Shown here piece by piece: positions 1-6,351 of a stretch of 11,788 nucleotides of DNA; within the stretch, counting starts at the first letter, position 1; every line of letters begins with the position of its first letter. The DNA comes from JBBIIC01 sp037446725 (GTDB lineage Bacteria > Actinomycetota > Coriobacteriia > Anaerosomatales > SLCP01). The translations under genes were made by a program, and so were the position numbers. Below the pieces are notes generated by a model. It was not told where the DNA came from. It saw only the letters and a program-made list of their open reading frames with translations, and did not search any database. The DNA is taken from positions 1 through 11,788 of the forward strand of contig JBBIIC010000039.1 in assembly GCA_037446725.1 (NCBI GenBank), read 5' to 3'.

Positions 1-674
1 TCACCAAGGGCGAGAAGATGAGCAAGTCGAAGGGCAACGCCCAGACCCCCGCCTCGCTCGTCGAGCGCTTCGGGGTGGACGCGTACCGCTACTACTTCCT
101 GCGTGACGTGCGCTTCGGCGAGGACGGGTCGATCTCGATGGAGGCGATGATCCAGCGGTACAACGGCGATCTCGCCAACGACTGGGGTAACCTGTGTTCT
201 CGGCTGTTCAACATGACCGAGAAGTACCTCGACGGCACCGTCCCGGCTCCTCCCGTCCTGGTAGCGACCGACGCCGACCAGACGCTGCAGGCCATCGCCG
301 GTTCGTTGCCCGAGCGCTACGAGGCGGCGATGGCCGACCTTGACTACGGCACGGCGCTCGAGGCCGCCTGGGAGCTCATCAAGTACGTCAACGGCTACAT
401 CGAGGCGGCGGCGCCGTGGAACCTCGCGAAGTCAGAGGAGACCCGCGCGCGGCTCGAGGCGGTGCTGTTCAACGCCCTCGAGGCGGTGCGCATCGCCGCG
501 CTGTTCTGCGCACCGGTCATGCCGCTGACGAGCGCCGACGTCTGGGACCGGCTCGGGCTCGGCGACATCCACACCGTCACCGACATCGCATCAGCGGCGG
601 AGTGGGGCCAGCTGCCGCCGGCAAACCGCGTCACGAAGGGCGAGCCGCTCTTCCCGCGCATCTACGAGGAGTAG
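1..674 (+). CDS. metG: Methionyl-tRNA synthetase, C-terminal part (5' end outside window)
   Basis: Charges tRNA-Met with methionine in the cytoplasm. The reading frame is open from base 3, and its first residues contain the class I synthetase signature KMSKS (residues 5-9 counted from base 3) followed by KGN. This loop binds ATP during methionine activation. The rest is the helical anticodon-binding domain, with recognisable stretches such as FLRDVRFGEDGS, NGDLANDWGNL and AAPWNLAK. The protein stops at LFPRIYEE, so it lacks the C-terminal Trbp111-like tRNA-binding/dimerisation domain found in Bacillus MetS. It is the short form seen in many actinobacteria. The HIGH motif and catalytic Rossmann fold lie upstream of the window. 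tatD follows after 31 bases, as in Bacillus. The internal ATG at base 18 is the M of KMSKS, not a start. Confidence 0.96.
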   Translation, partial: TKGEKMSKSKGNAQTPASLVERFGVDAYRYYFLRDVRFGEDGSISMEAMIQRYNGDLANDWGNLCSRLFNMTEKYLDGTVPAPPVLVATDADQTLQAIAGSLPERYEAAMADLDYGTALEAAWELIKYVNGYIEAAAPWNLAKSEETRARLEAVLFNALEAVRIAALFCAPVMPLTSADVWDRLGLGDIHTVTDIASAAEWGQLPPANRVTKGEPLFPRIYEE

Positions 675-705
675 GCGGTCGCTGCCGCCGCGGAGCGGAG
701 ACGAC

Positions 706-1566
706 ATGGCTGAGGAGCGCAGTATCGAGCTGCCGACGGTCGGGCCCATGGCGGACACCCACGCCCACCTCGGCATGTTCGACGACCCCGTGGCGGCGCT
801 CGTCAACGCGGCTCTCGCCGGGGTCGCCTTCATCGCAACCGTCGCCGACGTGACCGAGGATGCCGAGCGCACCTTCGAGCAGCTCGAGGAGTGGCGTTCG
901 GCAGCCGCGGAGGTCCTCGCGGCGCACGGTCCGGACTCGGCAGCGGTGCCGGACGTGCGCATCGTCGTCGGCTGCCACCCGCATAACGCGTCCGCCTTCG
1001 ACGCGGCCGCCGAAGGCCGGCTGCGCGAGCTCGCACTCGACCCGCGGGTCTGCGCCATCGGCGAGGCGGGGCTCGACTTCCACTACGACCATTCTCCGCG
1101 CGACGATCAGCGCCGCGCCTTCCGCGCAGCGGTTGCCGTAGCTCACGATCACGGCCTCCCGGTCGTCGTCCACCTGCGCGAGGCGCACGAGGAGGGCATC
1201 GCGATCCTCGCCGAGGAGGGTCTGCCCAAGGCGGGTTGCATCATCCACTGCTTCACCGAGGATGCGGCGCTCGCACTGCGCTTCGCCGGGATGGGCTGCC
1301 ACGTGTCGTTCGCGGGCCCGACGACGTTCAAGAAGGGCGAATCGATCCGTGAGGCCGCCGCCGCGCTGCCGCTCGATCGCGTGCTCGTCGAGACAGACTG
1401 CCCGTTTCTCGCGCCCGAGCCGCTGAGAGGGAGACGCAACGAGCCGGCCTGGGTCACGCTCACGGCGGCCGTGGTGGGAGCCGCCCGGCCCGAGGACCCG
1501 CAGGTCGTGACGGCGGCACTCTACGACAACGCCCGTACGCTGCTCGGCCGGGACCGACGGCCATGA
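706..1566 (+). CDS. tatD: TatD family metal-dependent hydrolase (putative DNase)
   Basis: A TIM-barrel amidohydrolase-superfamily enzyme; TatD proteins are metal-dependent 3'-5' nucleases acting on DNA or RNA ends in the cytoplasm. All expected metal ligands are visible in the 286-residue product: H19 and H21 (DTHAHL), E120 (GEAGLD), H156 (VVVHLREA), H181 (IIHCF) and D231 (VETD), followed by the family motif CPFLAPEP and RNEP. The ATG at 706 has a GGAG at 697-700, 5 bases upstream. A second in-frame ATG at 748 (M15) sits just before DTHAHL and would give a more usual N-terminus, but it lacks as good a ribosome site. The region between the first motif and GCHPH is slightly longer than in E. 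coli TatD. Its place after metG is conserved from Firmicutes to actinobacteria. The stop overlaps the next start by 4 bases. The precise substrate is not deducible. Confidence 0.94.
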   Translation: MAEERSIELPTVGPMADTHAHLGMFDDPVAALVNAALAGVAFIATVADVTEDAERTFEQLEEWRSAAAEVLAAHGPDSAAVPDVRIVVGCHPHNASAFDAAAEGRLRELALDPRVCAIGEAGLDFHYDHSPRDDQRRAFRAAVAVAHDHGLPVVVHLREAHEEGIAILAEEGLPKAGCIIHCFTEDAALALRFAGMGCHVSFAGPTTFKKGESIREAAAALPLDRVLVETDCPFLAPEPLRGRRNEPAWVTLTAAVVGAARPEDPQVVTAALYDNARTLLGRDRRP

Positions 1567-2168
1567 ACACCAGGGTGACGCCGCGTGTGCTCTGCATTGC
1601 CGGCTCGCCACGCCGGGGCGGGAACTCCGACCGGCTACTCGAAGCGTGCATGGCGGGTATCCGCGAGGCCGGGGGAGATCCGGACCTGCTCGTCGCCGCC
1701 GGGGCCGGCGTCGCGCCGTGCCGGGGGTGCAACGCGTGTTCGCGCACGGGCGCGTGCGTCATCGCCGATGGCATGGCCGAGGTGCACCGCCGGGTCGACG
1801 CCGCCGGGGCACTGATCGTGGCGAGCCCCGTGTACTTCGCGACGGTCCCGGCGGTCCTCAAGATCGTCTACGACCGGTTCCAGCCCTACTGGGCGCGGGT
1901 CCACCGTCTCGGCCAACCGCGCCCGCCGCGGCGGCCCGGGGCGTTCCTCGTGGTCGGTGGGGGGGGCGATCCGCTCGGCTTTCGCGCCGCGGTCGACCCG
2001 ACGAAGAGCGTGTTCGCGGTGCTCGGGTTCGCATACCATGCGGAGCTTTGTGTCGAAGGCCCGGACGTTCCCGGAGAGGTCGCCGAGTACCCCGAGGAGC
2101 TCGCGCGCGCGGCCCGGATCGGCGCCGAGATCGTGGCTGCGGCACGCGTGGCACCGGGCCGCCGGTAG
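1563..2168 (+). CDS. Flavodoxin-fold NAD(P)H-dependent FMN reductase / iron-sulfur flavoprotein-like
   Basis: A 201-residue flavodoxin-like protein. The N-terminal strand-loop CIAGSPRRGGNS (residues 11-22) is the FMN phosphate-binding loop of the NADPH-dependent FMN reductase family, and ASPVYF plus VLKIVYDRF is the second family signature. A compact cysteine motif, C53-x2-C56-x2-C59-x5-C65, matches the CX2CX2CX4-7C pattern that binds a [4Fe-4S] cluster in archaeal iron-sulfur flavoprotein (Isf), so it probably carries both FMN and a cluster and transfers electrons in an anaerobe or microaerobe. That role is inference; similar cysteine patterns occur in many uncharacterised flavodoxin-family proteins. 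ATG 1563 overlaps the tatD stop (ATGA), so translation is probably coupled. It is not a usual member of the metG-tatD neighbourhood. After its stop a 102-base gap holds the promoter of the next unit. Confidence 0.85.
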   Translation: MNTRVTPRVLCIAGSPRRGGNSDRLLEACMAGIREAGGDPDLLVAAGAGVAPCRGCNACSRTGACVIADGMAEVHRRVDAAGALIVASPVYFATVPAVLKIVYDRFQPYWARVHRLGQPRPPRRPGAFLVVGGGGDPLGFRAAVDPTKSVFAVLGFAYHAELCVEGPDVPGEVAEYPEELARAARIGAEIVAAARVAPGRR

Positions 2169-2192
2169 CGCGTTCCGCGGCGACCTCGGCGT

Positions 2193-2221
2193 TTGCCCGG
2201 CCTCTGTCCCTTGGATACAAT
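2193..2221 (+). promoter_or_regulatory. Sigma-A-type promoter of the G5/3D gene
   Basis: TTGCCC (2193-2198) and TACAAT (2216-2221) are separated by 17 bases. The -10 matches five of six consensus positions and the -35 four of six. It lies in a locally AT-richer stretch between two GC-rich genes. Transcription would begin near 2228, leaving a leader of roughly 43 bases. The upstream in-frame ATG at 2193 could then not be used, so this promoter fixes the start at 2271. No riboswitch fits in so short a leader. Confidence 0.55.
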
Positions 2222-2270
2222 CAAACTCCGCTTCTCTATCGCCCGGAACGATCGATCACGGAAGGTTTCC

Positions 2271-3296
2271 ATGGGAGATGCGCCGGCTCGTCCGGCACGA
2301 TTCCTCCGGATCCACTACCTCATCGCAGCCTTCGTACCAGCACTTATCATCCTACTCGGCGTCACCGGATTCGTGTGGGCACAGAAGGGAGTCACCCTCA
2401 TCGTCGATGGTGACTCCCGCTACCTGAAGACCCAGGCCGCCACTGTCGGCGACCTCCTCGTGGAGGCCGGCGTCACCATCGGCCCCGCGGACGTGGTCAC
2501 GCCGTCCGCCGATTCGGCCGTAGCCGACGGCGCCACCGTCGTGGTCCGCCACGCCATCCCCGTGATGCTGCGCTTCTCGGGCGAGGCGATGCGGCTCGAC
2601 GTCATCGGCACCACCGTCACCGACGCGCTGGTCGCGGCCGGACTCGATCCGGGCCGCGGTATCTCCGTCACGCCCGCGCTCGAGACGCCTCTCGTTCCCG
2701 AGATGGTGATCGAGGCGACCGACGTATTCATCCGCGTCATCGAAGAGCAGACCGAGATACCGTTCGACGTGGTGACCGAAAACGACGCCACCCTGCCCCA
2801 GGGCGCCCGCGCGATCAGGCGTCAGGGTGAGCCGGGTGTCGTGCTGAAGGTCTACCGGGTACTGGTCACCGGCGGCGTCGAGGGGCAGCGTACGCTAACC
2901 GGCGAGCACGTCGTCACCGAGCCCGTCGACGAGGTCGTGGCTGTCGGCACCAAGCGGACGAGCGGCCCAGCCGCAGTCTCGCGGGACCGCAACGCCGACC
3001 CGCGGCCTCCGGGTGGGGGCACACAGCTCACGGTGGTCGCCACGGGGTACTCCTCACAGGACCCGGGTGTCGGCACGCGCACGGCCACAGGGGCGGTCGC
3101 CAAGCAGGGAGTGATCGCGGTCGACCCCTCGGTCATCCCGCTCGGTACGCGTGTTTACATCCCCGGGTACGGCAATGCGGTCGCGGCCGACACCGGCGGA
3201 GCGATCTCGGGAGCGAAGATCGATCTGTGCTTCAACACCCGGGCCGAGGCTCTGGCCTGGGGACGACGCACCGTCACCATCACGATCCTGCCCTAG
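2271..3296 (+). CDS. Membrane-anchored G5 and 3D domain cell-wall protein (YabE-like)
   Basis: A 341-residue extracytoplasmic protein expected to act on peptidoglycan. Layout: short basic N-terminus; one hydrophobic segment at about 15-36 (signal anchor or signal peptide); two DUF348/YabE-type repeats (about 40-94 and 96-154, each with a TVGDLL/TVTDAL-like core); a G5 domain (about 157-228, with RQGEPGV and EGQRTLTGEHVV); a Pro/Gly-rich linker; and a C-terminal 3D domain (about 253-340). The three aspartates that name the 3D domain are D285 (VDPSVIPLG), D307 (AADTGG) and D318 (KIDLCF). This fold is related to the MltA lytic transglycosylase barrel, so lytic activity is likely but unproven. 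The ATG at 2271 is preceded by GGAAGG with 5 bases spacing and lies downstream of the promoter, unlike the earlier ATG at 2193. In classical actinobacteria rpfB, with an Rpf catalytic domain, occupies this position. rsmA follows after 14 bases. Confidence 0.92.
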   Translation: MGDAPARPARFLRIHYLIAAFVPALIILLGVTGFVWAQKGVTLIVDGDSRYLKTQAATVGDLLVEAGVTIGPADVVTPSADSAVADGATVVVRHAIPVMLRFSGEAMRLDVIGTTVTDALVAAGLDPGRGISVTPALETPLVPEMVIEATDVFIRVIEEQTEIPFDVVTENDATLPQGARAIRRQGEPGVVLKVYRVLVTGGVEGQRTLTGEHVVTEPVDEVVAVGTKRTSGPAAVSRDRNADPRPPGGGTQLTVVATGYSSQDPGVGTRTATGAVAKQGVIAVDPSVIPLGTRVYIPGYGNAVAADTGGAISGAKIDLCFNTRAEALAWGRRTVTITILP

Positions 3297-3310
3297 CAGA
3301 GGAGCGGTTC

Positions 3311-4177
3311 GTGGCCTACTCGCGGCTTGCCACCCCCGGCGCCACGCTCGGCGTGCTTCGGGAGCACGGTGTCTACACGAGCAAGAAGCTCGGCCAGCAC
3401 TTCCTCGTCGACGACAACGTCATCGGGAGGATTCTTGCGCTGGCGGCGCTGCGCGGTGACGAGCCGGTGCTCGAGATCGGACCGGGGATCGGCACGCTGA
3501 CGGTCGCTCTGTGCGATTCGGCCGGCGCCGTCGTAGCCGTGGAGCGCGACGGGCGGCTGCTCTCCGTCCTCGCGGACACCACCGCGGGATGCGAGAGGCT
3601 GCAGATCGTTCACGGCGACGCCGTCGAGGTGTCGCCCACGCGGCTTGTCACGCCCCTCGGCCCGCCGACCGCACTCGTCGCCAACCTGCCCTATGCCGTC
3701 GCCGCGACGGTCGTGCTGCGCTGCTTCGAGGTGATGCCCTCGCTGCAGTTCGCAGTCGTGATGGTGCAGGCCGAGGTCGCCGACCGCATGGCTGCGGTGC
3801 CTGGGACCAAGGAGTACGGAGCGTACACCGTCAAACTCAACCTTCACGCTCGGCCCGCCAGCCGCTTCTCTGTCGCACCGGGGTGTTTCCTGCCCCCGCC
3901 TAGGGTCGACTCGGCGGTCCTGCGGCTCGAGCGCGTCGAGGCGCCGGCGCCTCCCGAGTACGTCGATGCCGCCGCCTGTATGGCCGACGCGGCGTTCGCA
4001 CAACGCCGTAAGAAGCTGCGGAACTCGGTCATGAACGCCCTTGGCACCGAGCCCGAGATACTCGACGCGGCGCTCGCCGAGGCCCGCATCGATGGGAGCC
4101 GCAGGGCGGAGACGTTGTCGGTACCGGAGTTTCTGCGGCTCGGGGAGGCGGCACTCCGATTTGGCCTTCTACCTTGA
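3311..4177 (+). CDS. rsmA: 16S rRNA (adenine1518-N6/adenine1519-N6)-dimethyltransferase
   Basis: RsmA (KsgA) dimethylates the two adjacent adenines in the 3'-terminal helix 45 loop of 16S rRNA, using S-adenosylmethionine, late in small-subunit assembly. The 288-residue product has the family start KKLGQHFL (25-32), SAM motif I EIGPGIGTLT (55-64), acidic residue E78 after strand 2, the catalytic-pocket motif NLPY (125-128), the segment KEYGAYTVKLNL and FLPPPRVDSAVLRL, and the C-terminal helical domain with FAQRRKKLRNS. The start is a GTG at 3311 with a near-perfect ribosome site AGAGGAG at 3298-3304, 6 bases away. An in-frame ATG at 3227 lies inside the upstream gene and would add a poor, non-homologous leader. 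The RNase M5 gene rnmV, usually just upstream in Firmicutes, is absent. The stop codon overlaps the -35 box of the veg promoter. Confidence 0.96.
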   Translation: MAYSRLATPGATLGVLREHGVYTSKKLGQHFLVDDNVIGRILALAALRGDEPVLEIGPGIGTLTVALCDSAGAVVAVERDGRLLSVLADTTAGCERLQIVHGDAVEVSPTRLVTPLGPPTALVANLPYAVAATVVLRCFEVMPSLQFAVVMVQAEVADRMAAVPGTKEYGAYTVKLNLHARPASRFSVAPGCFLPPPRVDSAVLRLERVEAPAPPEYVDAAACMADAAFAQRRKKLRNSVMNALGTEPEILDAALAEARIDGSRRAETLSVPEFLRLGEAALRFGLLP

Positions 4178-4202
4178 GTTTTGCGGCCTTCTGCGCTATA
4201 CT
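4174..4202 (+). promoter_or_regulatory. Strong sigma-A-type promoter of veg
   Basis: TTGAGT (4174-4179), 17-base spacer, TATACT (4197-4202): four and five of six consensus matches with ideal spacing. The -35 box overlaps the last bases and stop codon of rsmA. The expected transcription start is near 4209, only about 23 bases before the veg ATG. In Bacillus subtilis the veg promoter is one of the strongest vegetative promoters, so a good promoter at this same site is consistent. Confidence 0.7.
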
Positions 4203-4231
4203 GCGTTTTTTGTACAGAAGGAGGCCACTGC

Positions 4232-4513
4232 ATGGATGTAGCACGTCAGACCGAGGTCGTCGGGCGTATCAGAACCGATCTTGAGGGTCTCATGGGGACC
4301 CGTATGCGCCTGAAGGCCAACATGGGCCGCTCCAAGATACTGGAGCGCGAGGGGGTCCTCGAGCAGACGCATCCGAGCCTGTTCGTGGTACGGGTCGAGG
4401 AGAAGCGGGACCGTACGGCGCGCGTCTCCTACAGCTACGTCGACGTACTCACGGGAACCGTCGAACTCAGCCACTGCGAGAGCGGGGAGAACCTGCTCCC
4501 GTGGCTCAACTAG
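4232..4513 (+). CDS. veg: Veg family protein (biofilm-related, Bacillus Veg homologue)
   Basis: A small cytoplasmic protein of 93 residues; Bacillus Veg has 86. It matches Veg across its length: a short N-terminal helix, then LKANMGRSKILEREGVL, THPSLFVVRVEE and the highly conserved VSYSYVDVLTGTVEL. In Bacillus subtilis Veg stimulates extracellular-matrix gene expression by antagonising the repressor SinR, and it is also tied to spore germination or outgrowth. SinR-type biofilm control is not expected here, so its role in this organism is unknown. The ATG at 4232 has an AAGGAGG ribosome site at 4218-4224, 7 bases upstream. An earlier in-frame ATG at 4181 lies inside the promoter and cannot be transcribed from it. 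The gene forms its own unit between promoter and terminator, which suggests high, independent expression. Confidence 0.93.
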   Translation: MDVARQTEVVGRIRTDLEGLMGTRMRLKANMGRSKILEREGVLEQTHPSLFVVRVEEKRDRTARVSYSYVDVLTGTVELSHCESGENLLPWLN

Positions 4514-4540
4514 CCCCCTTCGCACGATGCACGATGTGAC

Positions 4541-4575
4541 GGCGCGGAGCCCTCGGTGCTCCGCGTCTTCATTTT
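4541..4575 (+). terminator. Stem-loop terminator after veg
   Basis: The arms CGCGGAGC (4543-4550) and GCTCCGCG (4558-4565) form an 8-bp perfect stem around a 7-base loop. One G-U and one G-C pair extend it to 4541/4567. It is followed by TTCATTTT, an imperfect T-run. It ends 9 bases before the ispE start, and the T-run runs directly into the ispE ribosome site. It may terminate only partly, letting some transcripts reach ispE, as no separate ispE promoter is evident. Just upstream, GCACGAT is repeated twice in tandem (4522-4535). Confidence 0.7.
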
Positions 4576-4584
4576 GGAGTCGTA

Positions 4585-5484
4585 ATGACCGGTCGCTCTG
4601 AGAGGCCCACGATCGTGCGCGCGCCGGCCAAGGTCAATCTCTACCTTGGCGTCGGTGGAGTGCGTCCCGACGGCTATCACCACGTGGACACGGTGCTGCA
4701 GGCCCTCTCTCTTGCCGACGAGGTCGTCATCGGTCCCGCTGAGGGCCTCTCGGTCACCACGGAGCCCGATATCGGCCTTGCGGCCGAGGACAACCTCGCA
4801 TACCGGGCCGCCCGTGACCTCGGCACGGCGCTGGGGCGCGAACCGGCGGTCTCGATCCGCATCGTCAAGAACGTGCCGATGCAGGCGGGTCTGGGCGGGG
4901 CAAGCGCTGATGCGGCTGCCGTGCTGGTTGCTCTCGCGCATCGCTGGGGTCTCGGGGCCGCCGCGGCTCCGGTGCTTCGCGAGGTCGCGGCCGGTCTCGG
5001 TGCCGACGTGCCGTTCTTCCTGGGGCCCGGAACAGCGCTGTTCACAGGCAAGGGGGATGTACCGGTGCGCCCGCTCCCCACCCCGCCGCTGGAATTCGCG
5101 CTGATGCGGCCGCCCGTCCCGGTTCCGACCGCTGAAGCCTACGCCGCGTTCGACCGGCTCGGCGGCGACCGGCTGCCCGGTCCCGAAGCGATGGTGCGCG
5201 CGTGCGAGAGCGGCGAGGCCGAGCGCGTCGCAGCCGAGCTTCGCAACAACATGACCGCGGCCTCGACGGCTCTGGTACCCGAGGTGGCCGACGCGCTAGC
5301 ATTCGTTGAGGGCGCACCGGGCGTGTTGGGCGCGGCCATGGCGGGGAGCGGTTCGGCGGTGTTCGCCGTATGCTCCTCGGCCGATGCGGCCGCACAGGTT
5401 GTGAGCGCGGCTCGGGAGCGCGGCTGGTGGTCGAGCACGGCGACGTCGGTAGGCAGCGGTGCCACCGTGACGGAAGGTGAGTGA
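4585..5484 (+). CDS. ispE: 4-diphosphocytidyl-2-C-methyl-D-erythritol kinase
   Basis: IspE phosphorylates the 2-hydroxyl of CDP-ME with ATP, the fourth step of the MEP (non-mevalonate) isoprenoid pathway, which supplies undecaprenyl carriers and quinone tails. The 299-residue protein is a GHMP kinase. The N-terminal motif APAKVNLYL (13-21) holds the catalytic lysine K16, followed by RPDGYH (27-32). The ATP-binding glycine-rich loop is PMQAGLGGASADAA (98-111), where the family usually has GLGGGSSDAA. D141 in GADVPFF matches the catalytic aspartate of E. coli IspE, and the C-terminal GHMP motif is AGSGSAVF. The ribosome site GGAG at 4576-4579 lies 5 bases before the ATG. Its last codons overlap the start region of the nucleotidyltransferase gene, suggesting coupled translation. 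Confidence 0.95.
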   Translation: MTGRSERPTIVRAPAKVNLYLGVGGVRPDGYHHVDTVLQALSLADEVVIGPAEGLSVTTEPDIGLAAEDNLAYRAARDLGTALGREPAVSIRIVKNVPMQAGLGGASADAAAVLVALAHRWGLGAAAAPVLREVAAGLGADVPFFLGPGTALFTGKGDVPVRPLPTPPLEFALMRPPVPVPTAEAYAAFDRLGGDRLPGPEAMVRACESGEAERVAAELRNNMTAASTALVPEVADALAFVEGAPGVLGAAMAGSGSAVFAVCSSADAAAQVVSAARERGWWSSTATSVGSGATVTEGE

Positions 5485-5488
5485 CAAC

Positions 5489-6268
5489 ATGGTCGACGCG
5501 GTGGTGCTCGCCGGCGGAGACGGGGCGGTCATCGATCCGACCAGCCGCTTCAAGGGGCTTCTCCCGATAGCGGGCAAGCCGATGGTCGAGTGGGTCCTCG
5601 ACGCGCTCAACGCGTCGGACATGGTCAACGAGGTCGCTGTGGTCGTACCGACGGCCGAGGCGCTCGGCGCCTGGGTCGACCGGGCGGGCAAGATCGTCGT
5701 CTCGGACGGCTCGTTCATCGAGAACATCATCGCCGGCGTCGGCGCGTTCCGGACCGACCGGCCCGTGCTGCTCGTCACCGGTGACATCCCGGCGCTCACA
5801 CCAGCGGCGGTCGACGACTTCGTCCACAAGAGCCTGGACACCGGCGCGCAGGCGACCTATCCGCTCATCCGCGAGGCCGACATGCTCGCGCAGTTCCCGG
5901 GCAGCGACCGCACGTTCATCAAGCTCGCGGACGGCAAGGTCACCGGCGGCAACATGATGCTCGTCGATCCGCTGCTCGTCGACCGAAACCGCGACATCGG
6001 CGACAGGGTGTTCTCCGCCCGCAAGAGCCCGCTGGCGCTCGCGCGGGTCATCGGGATGCGGTTCGTGGTGCGGCTCGTGCTCGGCAGGCTGACCGTCGCC
6101 GAGGTCGAGGCCAAGCTCGGACAGCTGCTCGGAGGCCGTGGCGCCGCTGTCTACACCACCGAGGCGTCCATCGGGGTCGACGTGGACAAGCCGGTCGACG
6201 TCATCGTCGCCGAGCACGTCCTGTACTCGAGGGCAGATAGCAGGAACACGGCTTCGGGAACTGAATAG
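5489..6268 (+). CDS. MobA-like NTP transferase domain protein of unknown substrate
   Basis: A 259-residue single-domain nucleotidyltransferase (GT-A/Rossmann-like, NTP_transf_3 type). It begins with VVLAGGDG (5-12), a variant of the LAGGxGxRM nucleotide-binding loop without the usual arginine at that place, followed by FKGLLPIAGKPMVEWVLDAL (21-40). The metal-binding motif is TGDIP (97-101, D99), then FIKLADGKVTGGNMMLV (143-159) and IGVDVDKPVD (228-237). The C-terminus (after about 245) is poorly conserved-looking. Such enzymes transfer NMP onto sugar-, cofactor- or alditol-phosphates; the acceptor cannot be told from sequence. It sits where Bacillus has purR-ridA, between ispE and spoVG. ATG 5489 is preferred because AAGGTGA (5474-5480), matching the 16S tail, lies 8 bases upstream. 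The in-frame GTG at 5477, overlapping ispE, would add four residues. Confidence 0.85.
   Translation: MVDAVVLAGGDGAVIDPTSRFKGLLPIAGKPMVEWVLDALNASDMVNEVAVVVPTAEALGAWVDRAGKIVVSDGSFIENIIAGVGAFRTDRPVLLVTGDIPALTPAAVDDFVHKSLDTGAQATYPLIREADMLAQFPGSDRTFIKLADGKVTGGNMMLVDPLLVDRNRDIGDRVFSARKSPLALARVIGMRFVVRLVLGRLTVAEVEAKLGQLLGGRGAAVYTTEASIGVDVDKPVDVIVAEHVLYSRADSRNTASGTE
6240..6266 (+). promoter_or_regulatory. Possible sigma-H-like promoter for spoVG
   Basis: GCAGGAACA (6240-6248) and ACTGAAT (6260-6266), spaced by 11 bases, fit the Bacillus sigma-H consensus RnAGGAwWW-N11-12-RnnGAAT at all but one position (C at 6247). In Bacillus subtilis spoVG is a classical sigma-H target. The boxes overlap the 3' end of the nucleotidyltransferase gene. 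Transcription would begin near 6273, giving a leader of about 79 bases. No good sigma-A promoter is visible here. Whether this organism has a sigma-H homologue cannot be seen from the window. Confidence 0.3.
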
Positions 6269-6275
6269 GTTAGGT

Positions 6276-6308
6276 AGGAGGCAATCACCCGCGGGGGGCG
6301 GGCGATTG
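6276..6308 (+). promoter_or_regulatory. spoVG leader: orphan AGGAGG followed by a hairpin
   Basis: A perfect ribosome-binding sequence AGGAGG (6276-6281) has no start codon within 5-10 bases. It abuts an inverted repeat: CAATC (6282-6286) pairs with GATTG (6304-6308) and CCCGC (6288-6292) with GCGGG (6298-6302), with one A-C mismatch and a five-G loop. There is no T-run, so a terminator is unlikely. It may be a leader structure influencing spoVG translation or mRNA stability. Confidence 0.4.
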
Positions 6309-6351
6309 GGTGCTGCGTTCTCGCAGTGCGCCACACAGCATGGGGGGAACC

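Noticed and set aside
2228..2270. Riboswitch before the G5/3D gene (c-di-AMP ydaO riboswitches control some rpf genes)
   Set aside because: The leader after the predicted start is only about 43 bases, far too short for that riboswitch, and no matching stems are visible.
3297..3310. Ribonuclease M5 gene rnmV expected between the G5/3D gene and rsmA in Firmicutes
   Set aside because: Only 14 bases lie between the two genes; the gene is absent from this position.
5042..6334. Long antisense open reading frame (430 codons) opposite ispE and the nucleotidyltransferase
   Set aside because: Arginine- and proline-rich, no recognisable domain, and lies opposite two well-supported genes. This is the usual stop-poor antisense frame of high-GC coding DNA.
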